In this document: positions 8,925-17,723 of the stretch, in pieces
Layout: every line of letters starts with the position of its first letter
How positions within the stretch are numbered: position 1 is the stretch's first letter
Origin: an uncultured bacterium
GTDB taxonomy: Bacteria > Patescibacteriota > Minisyncoccia > UBA9983
NCBI GenBank assembly: GCA_913009575.1
Contig: CAJVWH010000005.1
Coordinates: forward strand, 1 to 38,564
DNA length: 38,564 bases
Direction: 5' to 3'
The notes under the pieces: model-generated
What the model was told of the DNA's origin: nothing
Seen by the model: the letters and a program-made list of their open reading frames with translations, nothing else
Database searches by the model: none
Program-made: the position numbers and the translations under genes

Positions 8925-9230
8925 ATGAATATAAAAATTAAAGATACGGTAAAAATAATTTCAGGCAAAGACAAGGGTAAAACCGGGAAGGTTACTCATG
9001 TTTTTCCCGATAAAAATAGAATTGTCGTTGATGGGGTGAACATCAATAAGAAGCATACGAAACCGAAAATGCAGGGGCAAAAAGGGCAGGTTGTCCAGAT
9101 GCCGATGCCTATTGCCGCCTCCAACGCGATGATTTTGTGTTCTTCCTGCAATAAGCCGACCAGAATCGGCAAAAAGCTCATCGGTTCAAAACGCGTCCGC
9201 GTCTGCAAAAAATGCGCCGGAGAACTCTAA
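8925..9230 (+). CDS. rplX: 50S ribosomal protein L24
   Basis: IKDTVKIISGKDKGKTGKVTHVFPDKNRIVVDGVNINKKHTKP (KOW). Confidence 0.96.
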   Translation: MNIKIKDTVKIISGKDKGKTGKVTHVFPDKNRIVVDGVNINKKHTKPKMQGQKGQVVQMPMPIAASNAMILCSSCNKPTRIGKKLIGSKRVRVCKKCAGEL

Positions 9231-9323
9231 ATAATATCTTGTTTGTCCATTGATACCTATTTCCGCCTATCGCTCCGGATGGATGATGGTTGGAAATAAT
9301 TTGTTTGTGTTATAATAATTACA

Positions 9324-11057
9324 ATGAGGCGCGGAGGTTTTTCTCTCATTGAAACTCTTATCGGAACCGCTTTGATGCTGGTTGTTTTTGTTTCCATTTT
9401 CGGAGTTTTTAATATGGGTATTAAGATTGTCGGCAAGTCCAAAGCGAAAGCCGGAGCGATTGCGCTTGCCACGGAAAGAATGGAGTTGATAAGAAATCTT
9501 CCCTATAAGGATGTCGGGACGGCCGGCGGATTGGTCCCGGGGAATATACCCCAAACAGAATCTATTGTTTTGAACGGAATTAATTATACCCGCTCGGTGT
9601 TTGTCCAGTATGTTGACGACCCGAAAGACGGCCTTGACGCGAATGATGAAAACGGCGTCACCGCCGACTATAAAATCGCAAGAGTGGAGGTAAATTGGCC
9701 GGGCGCCGCCAGCCCGGTCATTTTTGTTTCCAATATCATCCCCAAGGGCATTGAGACCGTTGCCGGAGGGGGAACGCTCAAACTTAATGTTTTTGACGCA
9801 AGCGCCCTCCCTGTGGCGTCGGCGCAAGTGCATATTGAAAATCCAAACACCGACCCGCCGGTTTCCACCGATGTTTTTACAAACTCGCAGGGTAAACTTA
9901 TTTTTCCGGGGGTCGCCACATCCTCCGGCTATGAAATTACCGTTACAAAAGACGGCTACAGCGCCGCGCAAACTTACGGCGCCGATTCTTACAACGTTAA
10001 TCCGGATCCCGGGCACCTTACGATTCTTGAGGGGAAAACAACGGAAGCGAGTTTTGTAATTGACAAATTGAGCGTGAAAACAATAAGAACGTGGAAACCC
10101 GTGGGCGGTTTTACTTGGTATGATTATTTTGACGACTGGAACAAAGTTTCAACTTCCTCAAACATTTCCATAAGCGGCGGACGCGCCGCGCTGGCGGAAC
10201 AGGCGACCTCTTCTTATTTCAGCAGCGGCTTTCTGATGTCATTGGACCTCGGCGGCATTTCCAATCTTGTCAATTGGGGAGAATTTTCATGGAATGACAA
10301 CGAGCCGGCAAGCACGACAATTAAATACCAAGTGATGCATTATCAGGGCTCCGGCTTAGAGCCTGTTCCCGACTCTGATTTGCCGGGGAATGAGGCCGGT
10401 TTTGAAAATTCTCCGATTGACCTCACCGGACTTTCAACAAGCACTTATCCGACATTGCGTTTGATGGCCGATTTCAGCACCGATAACACCAGTTCAACTC
10501 CCGCGCTATTGGACTGGAAAATAACATGGAACGCCGGTCCCGACCCCCTTCCGAACATTCCGTTTCATATGCGGGGAGAAAAAACAATCGGCACCGATGC
10601 GAGTGGCGATGCGATTTATAAATATTCAAAAGATCTCTCCACCGGCGCTGGAGGGCAATTGGGAATAAATAATTTGGAATTTGACGTGTATAATATAAGT
10701 ATTGATGGCATTTCAACCGGTTATGACATATCGGAATCCTGTCCTTTCCAGCCGGTTAACATTTTGCCGGACACGACGAACACCACTGACTTGTATTTGG
10801 TCCCCCACGCCGACAATACCCTTTTGGTCGGAGTTGAGACCGGGTCCGGCGGTATGCTTGAGGACGCGAATGTCCGCCTTTATAAGACGGGATATAACGA
10901 AAGCAAAACCGCTTCCGCTTGCGGCCAGGCCTTCTTCACTCCGCTTTCATCAGGTTCCTATTCAATGGAAGTTTCAAAGAATGGTTATGAGACATCCACT
11001 TCAACACTGAGTATCAGCGGCCAAAAAACATTAGAAGTAATTTTGAATGAATTATGA
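9324..11057 (+). CDS. Large prepilin-like protein with carboxypeptidase-regulatory-like domains
   Basis: MRRGGFSLIETLIGTALMLVVF N-methylation motif; two Ig-like regulatory domains (LKLNVFDASALPVASAQVHI..., TLLVGVETGSGGMLEDANVRLYKTGY...). Confidence 0.85.
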   Translation: MRRGGFSLIETLIGTALMLVVFVSIFGVFNMGIKIVGKSKAKAGAIALATERMELIRNLPYKDVGTAGGLVPGNIPQTESIVLNGINYTRSVFVQYVDDPKDGLDANDENGVTADYKIARVEVNWPGAASPVIFVSNIIPKGIETVAGGGTLKLNVFDASALPVASAQVHIENPNTDPPVSTDVFTNSQGKLIFPGVATSSGYEITVTKDGYSAAQTYGADSYNVNPDPGHLTILEGKTTEASFVIDKLSVKTIRTWKPVGGFTWYDYFDDWNKVSTSSNISISGGRAALAEQATSSYFSSGFLMSLDLGGISNLVNWGEFSWNDNEPASTTIKYQVMHYQGSGLEPVPDSDLPGNEAGFENSPIDLTGLSTSTYPTLRLMADFSTDNTSSTPALLDWKITWNAGPDPLPNIPFHMRGEKTIGTDASGDAIYKYSKDLSTGAGGQLGINNLEFDVYNISIDGISTGYDISESCPFQPVNILPDTTNTTDLYLVPHADNTLLVGVETGSGGMLEDANVRLYKTGYNESKTASACGQAFFTPLSSGSYSMEVSKNGYETSTSTLSISGQKTLEVILNEL

Positions 11058-11665
11058 GCCCCGTAAAAAAACAAACATCAAATACCGGGTTTACACTCGT
11101 TGAAACGCTTGCCGTTATAGCGATTACCGCTTTGGTTTTTGCCGCCGTTTCTTGGGCAATCACTTCTTTTTATCGCGTTAACAGTTATATCATTCAACAG
11201 TCACTGGCGGTTAACAGCGCGAGGAGTGGTGTTGAACGAATGGTGCGGGAAATAAGGGAAGCGGCATATTCCGATACGGGCGCTTATCCCATTGTGAGCG
11301 CCAGCAGCACGGAATTTATTTTTTACAGCGATATCAACCGCAACAACAACGTGGAAAAAGTGAGATATTCGCTGGAAGGTTCTGATTTTGAGAGGGGTGT
11401 GATTGAAGCGAGCGGAGACCCGCCGGTTTACAATCCCGCCGACGAAACGGCAAAAGTTCTGTCCGCGTACGTACGCAATTCCGAGAGCCAGCCGGTTTTT
11501 ACTTATTTTGATTCTTCCGGAAACCAGATTGCGGACTTGAGCAATGTGAGCGGCATCACGCTGGTAAAGGTGAGATTAATTGTTAATGCCGCGGAGAGCC
11601 GGACGCCCGACGAATTCACCCTCCGTTCAACCGCGCAAATAAGAAATCTGAAAACAAACTTATGA
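11054..11665 (+). CDS. Type IV prepilin-like (PilW/PulJ-type) protein
   Basis: NTGFTLVETLAVIAITALVFAAVSW motif; ATGA overlap with upstream gene. Confidence 0.85.
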   Translation: MSPVKKQTSNTGFTLVETLAVIAITALVFAAVSWAITSFYRVNSYIIQQSLAVNSARSGVERMVREIREAAYSDTGAYPIVSASSTEFIFYSDINRNNNVEKVRYSLEGSDFERGVIEASGDPPVYNPADETAKVLSAYVRNSESQPVFTYFDSSGNQIADLSNVSGITLVKVRLIVNAAESRTPDEFTLRSTAQIRNLKTNL

Positions 11666-13122
11666 GATATAAATTAAAAACCAAAAACCGTAAGATAAAC
11701 CACGGTTCAATCACATTGTTGGTGGTGATTTTTGCCGGAATATTTGTTTTGATTTTTGGGGGAACCGTTGGATTCATTTTTACTCAGCATCGTTTACAGA
11801 ACAAGAAAGCCGATTTGGGTTCGGCAATCCAAATAGCCGAGGCCGGCCTTGATTATTACAAATGGTTTCTGTCTCATTATCCCGATGACTTGAAGGACGG
11901 CACTGGAACGGCTGGACCTTATGAGCATGAATATTCCGACCCCGAGGGCGCTCCGATTGGAAAGTTTTCGCTTGCGATTTCAGGTAATTCCGTATGTAAT
12001 TCAGTTTCTTCAATTGACATCACGTCAACAGGTTGGACTTATTCCAGTCCGAACTTGAAACGGACAGTTAAGGCAAGATACTCCAAACCTTCGGTGGCGG
12101 AATATGCTTATATTATTGACGATAATGTTTGGGCGGGAGGCGACAGGGTGATAAAAGGCAGATACCATTCAAACGGCGGAATAAGAATGGACGGAGAAAA
12201 TGATTCTTTGGTGACAAGCGCGAAGGAAACTTGGAATTGCACACCTTCTTTTGACTGTAAGAGTCCTTACGAGGTAAAACCCGGAGTGTTCGGTGCGGGA
12301 AGCGGGTCTGAATTATGGCATTTCCCGTCAGAACTGATTGATTTCACAGGTCTTACTCTTGATCTCGCCCAGATGAAATACGCAGCCCAAAATTCGGGCG
12401 GTATTTATTTTCCCCCGCCAAGCGAAATAGGATATCCGAACGGACGGGGCTACCATGTGATATTCAAAAACGATGGAACTTTTAATGTTTATGTCATTAC
12501 CCGCCTCGGGCGCGTCTATAGTTACAGTAGCGATGAGGATTGGCATTGGAGTTATGAATCTATTTCCCGCGAAAGTTTTTATAATAATTATACTATTCCC
12601 TCTGGGTGCGGTCTGATTTTTGTTGAAGATGATTTATGGGTTGATGGCGAGGTTAAGGGCAAAGCGACTATCGCTTCAGCCGACCTTATTCATCCGAATG
12701 TTGACACAAATGTATGGCTGGACGGGAATATCACCTATACGACGCTTGACGGTTCAGACGGCTTGCTGATACTTGGAGAAAACAATGTCCGCATACCTCT
12801 TGTCTCGCCGGACCAAATGGAATTGCGGGGAATTTTTATGGCGCAAAAAGGGCATTTTGGCAGAAACTATTACACAGAGACAGGTTGGAATAGAGTCCCA
12901 TGGTCTCTCCGTTCTTATGTAAAAAGAGACACGCTTGAGATAACAGGTTCCATTGTAAGCAAGGGCAGGGTTGGAACTCAGTGGACTTGCGGTGGCTCAT
13001 ATTGTTCCGGATACGCAAACAGAGAAAATTCTTATGACCGAAAACTGATGTCCGCTCCGCCTCCAATGACTCCCTTCACCAGCGATGAATATAAATTTAT
13101 TGATTGGAACGAAAAGCAGTAA
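11662..13122 (+). CDS. PilX-like minor pilin with large C-terminal domain
   Basis: Hydrophobic N-terminus ITLLVVIFAGIFVLIFGGTVGF, IAEAGLDYYKWFL; ATGA overlap with upstream pilin. Confidence 0.75.
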   Translation: MRYKLKTKNRKINHGSITLLVVIFAGIFVLIFGGTVGFIFTQHRLQNKKADLGSAIQIAEAGLDYYKWFLSHYPDDLKDGTGTAGPYEHEYSDPEGAPIGKFSLAISGNSVCNSVSSIDITSTGWTYSSPNLKRTVKARYSKPSVAEYAYIIDDNVWAGGDRVIKGRYHSNGGIRMDGENDSLVTSAKETWNCTPSFDCKSPYEVKPGVFGAGSGSELWHFPSELIDFTGLTLDLAQMKYAAQNSGGIYFPPPSEIGYPNGRGYHVIFKNDGTFNVYVITRLGRVYSYSSDEDWHWSYESISRESFYNNYTIPSGCGLIFVEDDLWVDGEVKGKATIASADLIHPNVDTNVWLDGNITYTTLDGSDGLLILGENNVRIPLVSPDQMELRGIFMAQKGHFGRNYYTETGWNRVPWSLRSYVKRDTLEITGSIVSKGRVGTQWTCGGSYCSGYANRENSYDRKLMSAPPPMTPFTSDEYKFIDWNEKQ

Positions 13123-13140
13123 AATGTTATCATTTATTTT

Positions 13141-13941
13141 ATGAAAAGACTGATTGTCGCCAATTGGAAAATGAATCCGCAGTCGCCGAAAGATGCCGAG
13201 CGGATTTTTGGCGGGATAAGGCGAACGGCTGTCAAATTAAAAAAAATTGAAACCGTAATTTGCCCCCCTTTTGTTTACTTGTCACTTGTCGGAATTGTCG
13301 GAAACCGGGTTTCCGACAAGAGGCTGAGTTTCTCCTTGGGAGCGCAGGATTTGTTTTGGGAAAATCCACCGGCAGGCAAGGGTTCTTATACCGGCGAGAT
13401 TTCGGCTGAAATGTTGAAGAGATTCGCCGTGAAATATGTCATTGTAGGTCATTCCGAGAGGCGCAGGCATCTCGGAGAAACAAATGAAATAATAAACAGG
13501 AAAATTAAAACCGCCTTGAAAGCCGGGCTGAGAGTTATTTTTTGTGTCGGGGAAAAAGAAAGAAACCCAAATGAAGATTATTTAAGGTTTGTAAAAGAAG
13601 AAGTCATAGCGGGATTAAAAGGCATCCAAAGGAAATTTTTGGGGAAACTGATTGTCGCTTACGAGCCGATTTGGGCAATCGGCAAAAAGGGGAGCGCCGC
13701 GGACGCGCCCGAAGATATTTTACAGATGGTACTATATATAAGAAGAATACTTTTGCTTGTCACGGACAAAGACTCGGCGCGTGTGATGCCTATTCTTTAT
13801 GGCGGATCAGTGGTTCCCAAAAACGCCGAGAGTTTTTTACGGAATGCGGGCATTCAGGGGCTTCTTATCGGCCATGAAAGCCTAATTCCAAAGGATTTTA
13901 ATGAAATTTTAAGAATTGCCGAAAAAATAAAAACAAAATGA
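13141..13941 (+). CDS. tpiA: Triosephosphate isomerase
   Basis: VANWKMNPQSPKDA; VIVGHSERRRHLGETNE; VAYEPIWAIGKKGSA; ILYGGSVVPKNA. Confidence 0.97.
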   Translation: MKRLIVANWKMNPQSPKDAERIFGGIRRTAVKLKKIETVICPPFVYLSLVGIVGNRVSDKRLSFSLGAQDLFWENPPAGKGSYTGEISAEMLKRFAVKYVIVGHSERRRHLGETNEIINRKIKTALKAGLRVIFCVGEKERNPNEDYLRFVKEEVIAGLKGIQRKFLGKLIVAYEPIWAIGKKGSAADAPEDILQMVLYIRRILLLVTDKDSARVMPILYGGSVVPKNAESFLRNAGIQGLLIGHESLIPKDFNEILRIAEKIKTK

Positions 13942-15047
13942 AATTACCAAGCGTAAAAAATGTCCAATTGAAAGGCAAGAAAGTCCTCTTGCGCGTAGAT
14001 TTTAATGTGCCGATAAAGAGAGGAAAAATTACCGATGATTTTCGCATCAAAAGAACTTTACCCACAATAAATTTATTAAAAAAAGAGGGTGCCAAGATTA
14101 TTTTAATGAGCCATTTAACAAGTGGCAGAGCGAAAAGTTTGCGTCCAGTTGCCAAGTTTTTGTCCGCCAGCTGGCAGATAGATTTCATTTCGGAAGTGTT
14201 GGGTCCAAAAGTTGAGGGCAGGATTTCCAGAATGAAAAACGGTGATATTTTACTTCTTGGAAACTTGCGTTCAAACGATGGCGAAGAAAAAAACAGCCCT
14301 GTTTTCGCGAGAGAAATGGCGAAACTTGGCGATATTTATGTGAATGACGCTTTCAGTGTTTCTCACAGAAAACATGCTTCCATTGTAAGTCTTCCAAAAT
14401 ATCTTCATTCGTATACCGGTCTGCTTTTTGCTGAGGAATTAAAAAATTTGCGGAGCGCCTTCAATCCGAAGCGCCCGTTTTTACTGATTCTTGGAGGTGT
14501 TAAATTCGGGAGCAAATTGGGGGTGCTGAAAAAATTCATTAAAACAGCCGACAAAATTTTTATTGGCGGTGCTTTGGCGAATAATTTTTTCAAAGCTCAA
14601 GGATTAAATATCGGAAAATCGGTGTTTGACGGAGGTATTTCAGTGAGAAAATATTTTAAAAGCCCTAAAATTATTTTGCCGATAGACGTAAAAACAAAAA
14701 ATACTTCCATTTTGGATTGTGGACCAAATACCGTCAAACTAATTTCAGGCATAATCAGCAAATCAAAATTTATTTTATGGAACGGCCCGCTGGGAGATTT
14801 TGAAAAGGCAGGTTTTGAAAAAGGGACTTGGAAAGTTGCGAAATTAATTGCAGGATCGCGGGCAAAAACAATAATAGGAGGAGGCGACACAATTGCAGCG
14901 GTCCGGGAAATCAACAACGGGAAACTTCTGGAAAAATTTTCTTTCGTCTCCACCGGAGGGGGTGCAATGCTGGAATTTCTCGCCAAAGGCACCTTGCCGG
15001 GAATTGAGGTGTTGATACGAAAACCATCCGACAATGGAAATAAATAA
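13938..15047 (+). CDS. pgk: Phosphoglycerate kinase
   Basis: KKVLLRVDFNVPIKRGKITDDFRIKRTLPTI; VNDAFSVSHRKHASI; LILGGVKFGSKLGVL; FVSTGGGAMLEFLA. Confidence 0.97.
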   Translation: MKLPSVKNVQLKGKKVLLRVDFNVPIKRGKITDDFRIKRTLPTINLLKKEGAKIILMSHLTSGRAKSLRPVAKFLSASWQIDFISEVLGPKVEGRISRMKNGDILLLGNLRSNDGEEKNSPVFAREMAKLGDIYVNDAFSVSHRKHASIVSLPKYLHSYTGLLFAEELKNLRSAFNPKRPFLLILGGVKFGSKLGVLKKFIKTADKIFIGGALANNFFKAQGLNIGKSVFDGGISVRKYFKSPKIILPIDVKTKNTSILDCGPNTVKLISGIISKSKFILWNGPLGDFEKAGFEKGTWKVAKLIAGSRAKTIIGGGDTIAAVREINNGKLLEKFSFVSTGGGAMLEFLAKGTLPGIEVLIRKPSDNGNK

Positions 15048-15078
15048 GAAATGTGCCAAGGAAGGCGTTACGGAAAAA

Positions 15079-15110
15079 AGCGCCGGATGTAATTTCCGGC
15101 ACTTTTTATT
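15079..15110. terminator. Bidirectional intrinsic terminator between pgk and HIT gene
   Basis: aaaaaagcgccgga-tgtaatt-tccggcacttttt; one mismatch in stem, A- and T-tracts on both sides. Confidence 0.75.
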
Positions 15111-15557
15111 TCATAAATTTTTTTTGATTTTGTCGGCTGTTTTTTGAGATTCGCCCTTGGAATATGATTTGCCATGCCAGAGATGATAGCCATCATCCGC
15201 GAACCGCGGCATTATGTGAAAATGCGCGTGTGTGACAATCTGTCCGGCTGCGCTCTCGTTGTTCATTCCTATGTTTATTCCATCGGCATGGGTGCCCTTT
15301 TTTACGGCAATGGCGATTTTTTTGATGACGGGCGCCAGTTTGGCGAGCGTTTCATCCGGCAGGTCGTAGAGGTTTTCATAATGTTTTTTGGGGATAAGCA
15401 GAGTGTGACCGGGATTGATTGGTGTAATATCCAAAAAAGACAGGCAATTTTCATCCTCATAAATTTTATCCGCCGGAATTTCTCCTCTAACAATTTTGCA
15501 GAAAATACAGCTTGTTTTGTTAGATATTACTTTGGAATTTTTAGTGTGGCCACTCAC
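15111..15557 (-). CDS. HIT family hydrolase
   Basis: CIFCKIVRGEIPADKIYEDENCLSFLDITPINPGHTLLIPKKHYENL; HAHFHIMPR histidine triad. Confidence 0.95.
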   Translation of the reverse strand: MSGHTKNSKVISNKTSCIFCKIVRGEIPADKIYEDENCLSFLDITPINPGHTLLIPKKHYENLYDLPDETLAKLAPVIKKIAIAVKKGTHADGINIGMNNESAAGQIVTHAHFHIMPRFADDGYHLWHGKSYSKGESQKTADKIKKNL

Positions 15558-15583
15558 ATTTATATGATATAATAAACAACATA

Positions 15584-17263
15584 ATGAAACAATGGGTTGT
15601 AAGAAAAGAGGTGAGCAAAAATCTGCCGGAGCAGATTTTGTTTTATAGGGGGATAAAAACCACGGAGGAAGCGGAAAAATTTTTGAATCCCGATTATGAA
15701 GAGGAGTTGCACGACCCTTTTAAAATTTTAAATATGGACAAGGCGGTGAGTAGAATTTTACAAGCGATAAAAAAGAATGAGGCAATAATTATTTTTGGCG
15801 ACTATGATGCGGATGGCGTTTGTTCCAGCGTCATCTTCCATGATTTTTTCAAGAAAATCGGTTTTGAGAATTTTTACGTTCATATCCCAGACAGGAATTT
15901 GGATGGATACGGTTTGACATTTGAGGCGATTGATAAATTCATCAAACGAAAAGCCGGCCTTATAATTACCCTTGATTGCGGGATAACCGATTTTGCGGAA
16001 GTTGAGAGGGCGAATTCAGCCGGTCTTGATGTGGTTATTATTGACCATCATCTTGCCAACGCAAAATTGCCCGATGCCGCCGCTGTCGTGGATGCAAAAC
16101 AAAAAGACGACCCCTATCCTTTTAAATCTTTATGTGGAGCTGGGGTTGCCTTTAAGACTGTTCAAGCCATGATTTTTAACGGAGATTTTAATATTGTCCC
16201 AGGTTGGGAAAAATGGCTTTTGGATTTGGTTGCCATTGCCACAGTTGCCGATATGGTTCCTCTTGTTGGCGAAAACCGCGCACTTGTTTATTATGGTCTT
16301 CAAGTTTTGAGAAAGACTCGGCGAGCCGGCTTGCTTTCATTTTTGAGGAGATTGGATATTAATCTTTCAGGAGTCAATGAAGACGATATCGGTTTTATGA
16401 TTGCGCCGCGCATCAACATTGCCAGCAGGATGGAGCATGCCAATACCAGTTTTGCCCTTTTGACGACTGAATCGTCAGAGGAGTCAGATTGGATTGGCGG
16501 ACATTTGGAAGTGATGAATAATGACAGAAAGCGAATCGTTGAAAATATTTTAAGAAAAGCCAATAAAAGGATTGAAAAATCCGGTGAAATGCCGAAAGTG
16601 ATTGTTGAAGGCGATATGGGCTGGCATCCCGGCGTTTTGGGAATAGCCGCTAATCGTATGGTTGAAAAATACGGCATACCCGTTTTTTTGTGGGGAGAAG
16701 CGAATGCAAAAAAAATTAGAGGTTCTTGCAGGAGTGACGGGACGGTGAATTTGGTTGAATTGATGAAGGTATTGCCGAAAGGTGTTTTAACGGAGTATGG
16801 CGGGCATGCCATGGCGGGAGGTTTTGGGGTAAAAGAAGAAAAAATCGCCGAGTTTAAAGATGAGATTGTGAAAGCTTACGAAAAGGTCCCAAAGCAAAAA
16901 ATAGAAAACGGGATTTTGAACATAGACAAAGAATTAAAAATCGGCGATGTAGATTGGAAAACTTGGGCATTAATAGAGAAATTACAGCCTTTTGGTATGG
17001 AAAATCCAAAACCGGTTTTTCTTTTTTCCGGTTTGGAGATTTTTAACGTAAAAAAATTCGGAAATGGCGGAATTCATCTCGGACTGGATTTCAAAAAATC
17101 AGACAATAAAATTGTTTCGGCAATAGGATTTTTTATCGCCAATGATAAAAAATTTGATTTGCGGGCGGGGCAGAAAATAGACCTAGTTGCCTCATTGGAA
17201 AAATCCACTTTTCGCAATTATCCAGAACTGCGCTTGAGAATAATTGATTTAAAGGTAAAATAA
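15584..17263 (+). CDS. recJ: Single-stranded-DNA-specific exonuclease RecJ
   Basis: IFGDYDADGVCSSVIF; VIIDHHLANAKLPDA; GGHAMAGGFGV (DHH/DHHA1). Confidence 0.95.
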   Translation: MKQWVVRKEVSKNLPEQILFYRGIKTTEEAEKFLNPDYEEELHDPFKILNMDKAVSRILQAIKKNEAIIIFGDYDADGVCSSVIFHDFFKKIGFENFYVHIPDRNLDGYGLTFEAIDKFIKRKAGLIITLDCGITDFAEVERANSAGLDVVIIDHHLANAKLPDAAAVVDAKQKDDPYPFKSLCGAGVAFKTVQAMIFNGDFNIVPGWEKWLLDLVAIATVADMVPLVGENRALVYYGLQVLRKTRRAGLLSFLRRLDINLSGVNEDDIGFMIAPRINIASRMEHANTSFALLTTESSEESDWIGGHLEVMNNDRKRIVENILRKANKRIEKSGEMPKVIVEGDMGWHPGVLGIAANRMVEKYGIPVFLWGEANAKKIRGSCRSDGTVNLVELMKVLPKGVLTEYGGHAMAGGFGVKEEKIAEFKDEIVKAYEKVPKQKIENGILNIDKELKIGDVDWKTWALIEKLQPFGMENPKPVFLFSGLEIFNVKKFGNGGIHLGLDFKKSDNKIVSAIGFFIANDKKFDLRAGQKIDLVASLEKSTFRNYPELRLRIIDLKVK

Positions 17264-17267
17264 AACG

Positions 17268-17711
17268 ATGGTAAGGGAGAAAATAATCACTTACACGGAT
17301 GGCGGGTCAAGGGGTAATCCCGGACCGGCGGGAATCGGTGTCGTTATTGCCGACAGAAAGAATTCTGTGATAAAAGAGTATTCTAAAGATATTGGAACGC
17401 GTACCAATAACGAGGCGGAATACGAAGCTGTTATTTTTGCTTTACAGAAAATCAAACAATTGTTCGGAAAAGAGAGAGCGAAAAAAATGGAGATAGAAAT
17501 GAAAATGGACAGCGAATTGGTGGCACGCCAACTTGGAGGAAAATACAAAATCCAAGAAGAGAAATTGTTTCCGTTGTTTATAAAAATATGGAATTTGCGG
17601 ATGGATTTCGGTAAAATTTCTTTTACGGAAATCCCGCGCGGAAAAAATAAAGAAGCCGACCGACTTGCCAACGAGGCGATGGACAAAAGAGAAACAAAAA
17701 AGATGTTTTGA
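17268..17711 (+). CDS. rnhA: Ribonuclease HI-like protein
   Basis: TYTDGGSRGNPGPAGIGVVI; TNNEAEYEAVIFAL; DSELVARQL; NKEADRLANEAM. Confidence 0.93.
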   Translation: MVREKIITYTDGGSRGNPGPAGIGVVIADRKNSVIKEYSKDIGTRTNNEAEYEAVIFALQKIKQLFGKERAKKMEIEMKMDSELVARQLGGKYKIQEEKLFPLFIKIWNLRMDFGKISFTEIPRGKNKEADRLANEAMDKRETKKMF

Positions 17712-17723
17712 TTTTTTGTTATT

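Noticed and set aside
9267-10016. 249-aa minus-strand ORF opposite the prepilin gene
   Set aside because: Shadow ORF of a well-supported plus-strand CDS; low-complexity composition, no recognisable domain.
15174-15572. 132-aa plus-strand ORF opposite the HIT gene
   Set aside because: Antisense shadow of HIT protein with intact HAHFHIMPR motif.
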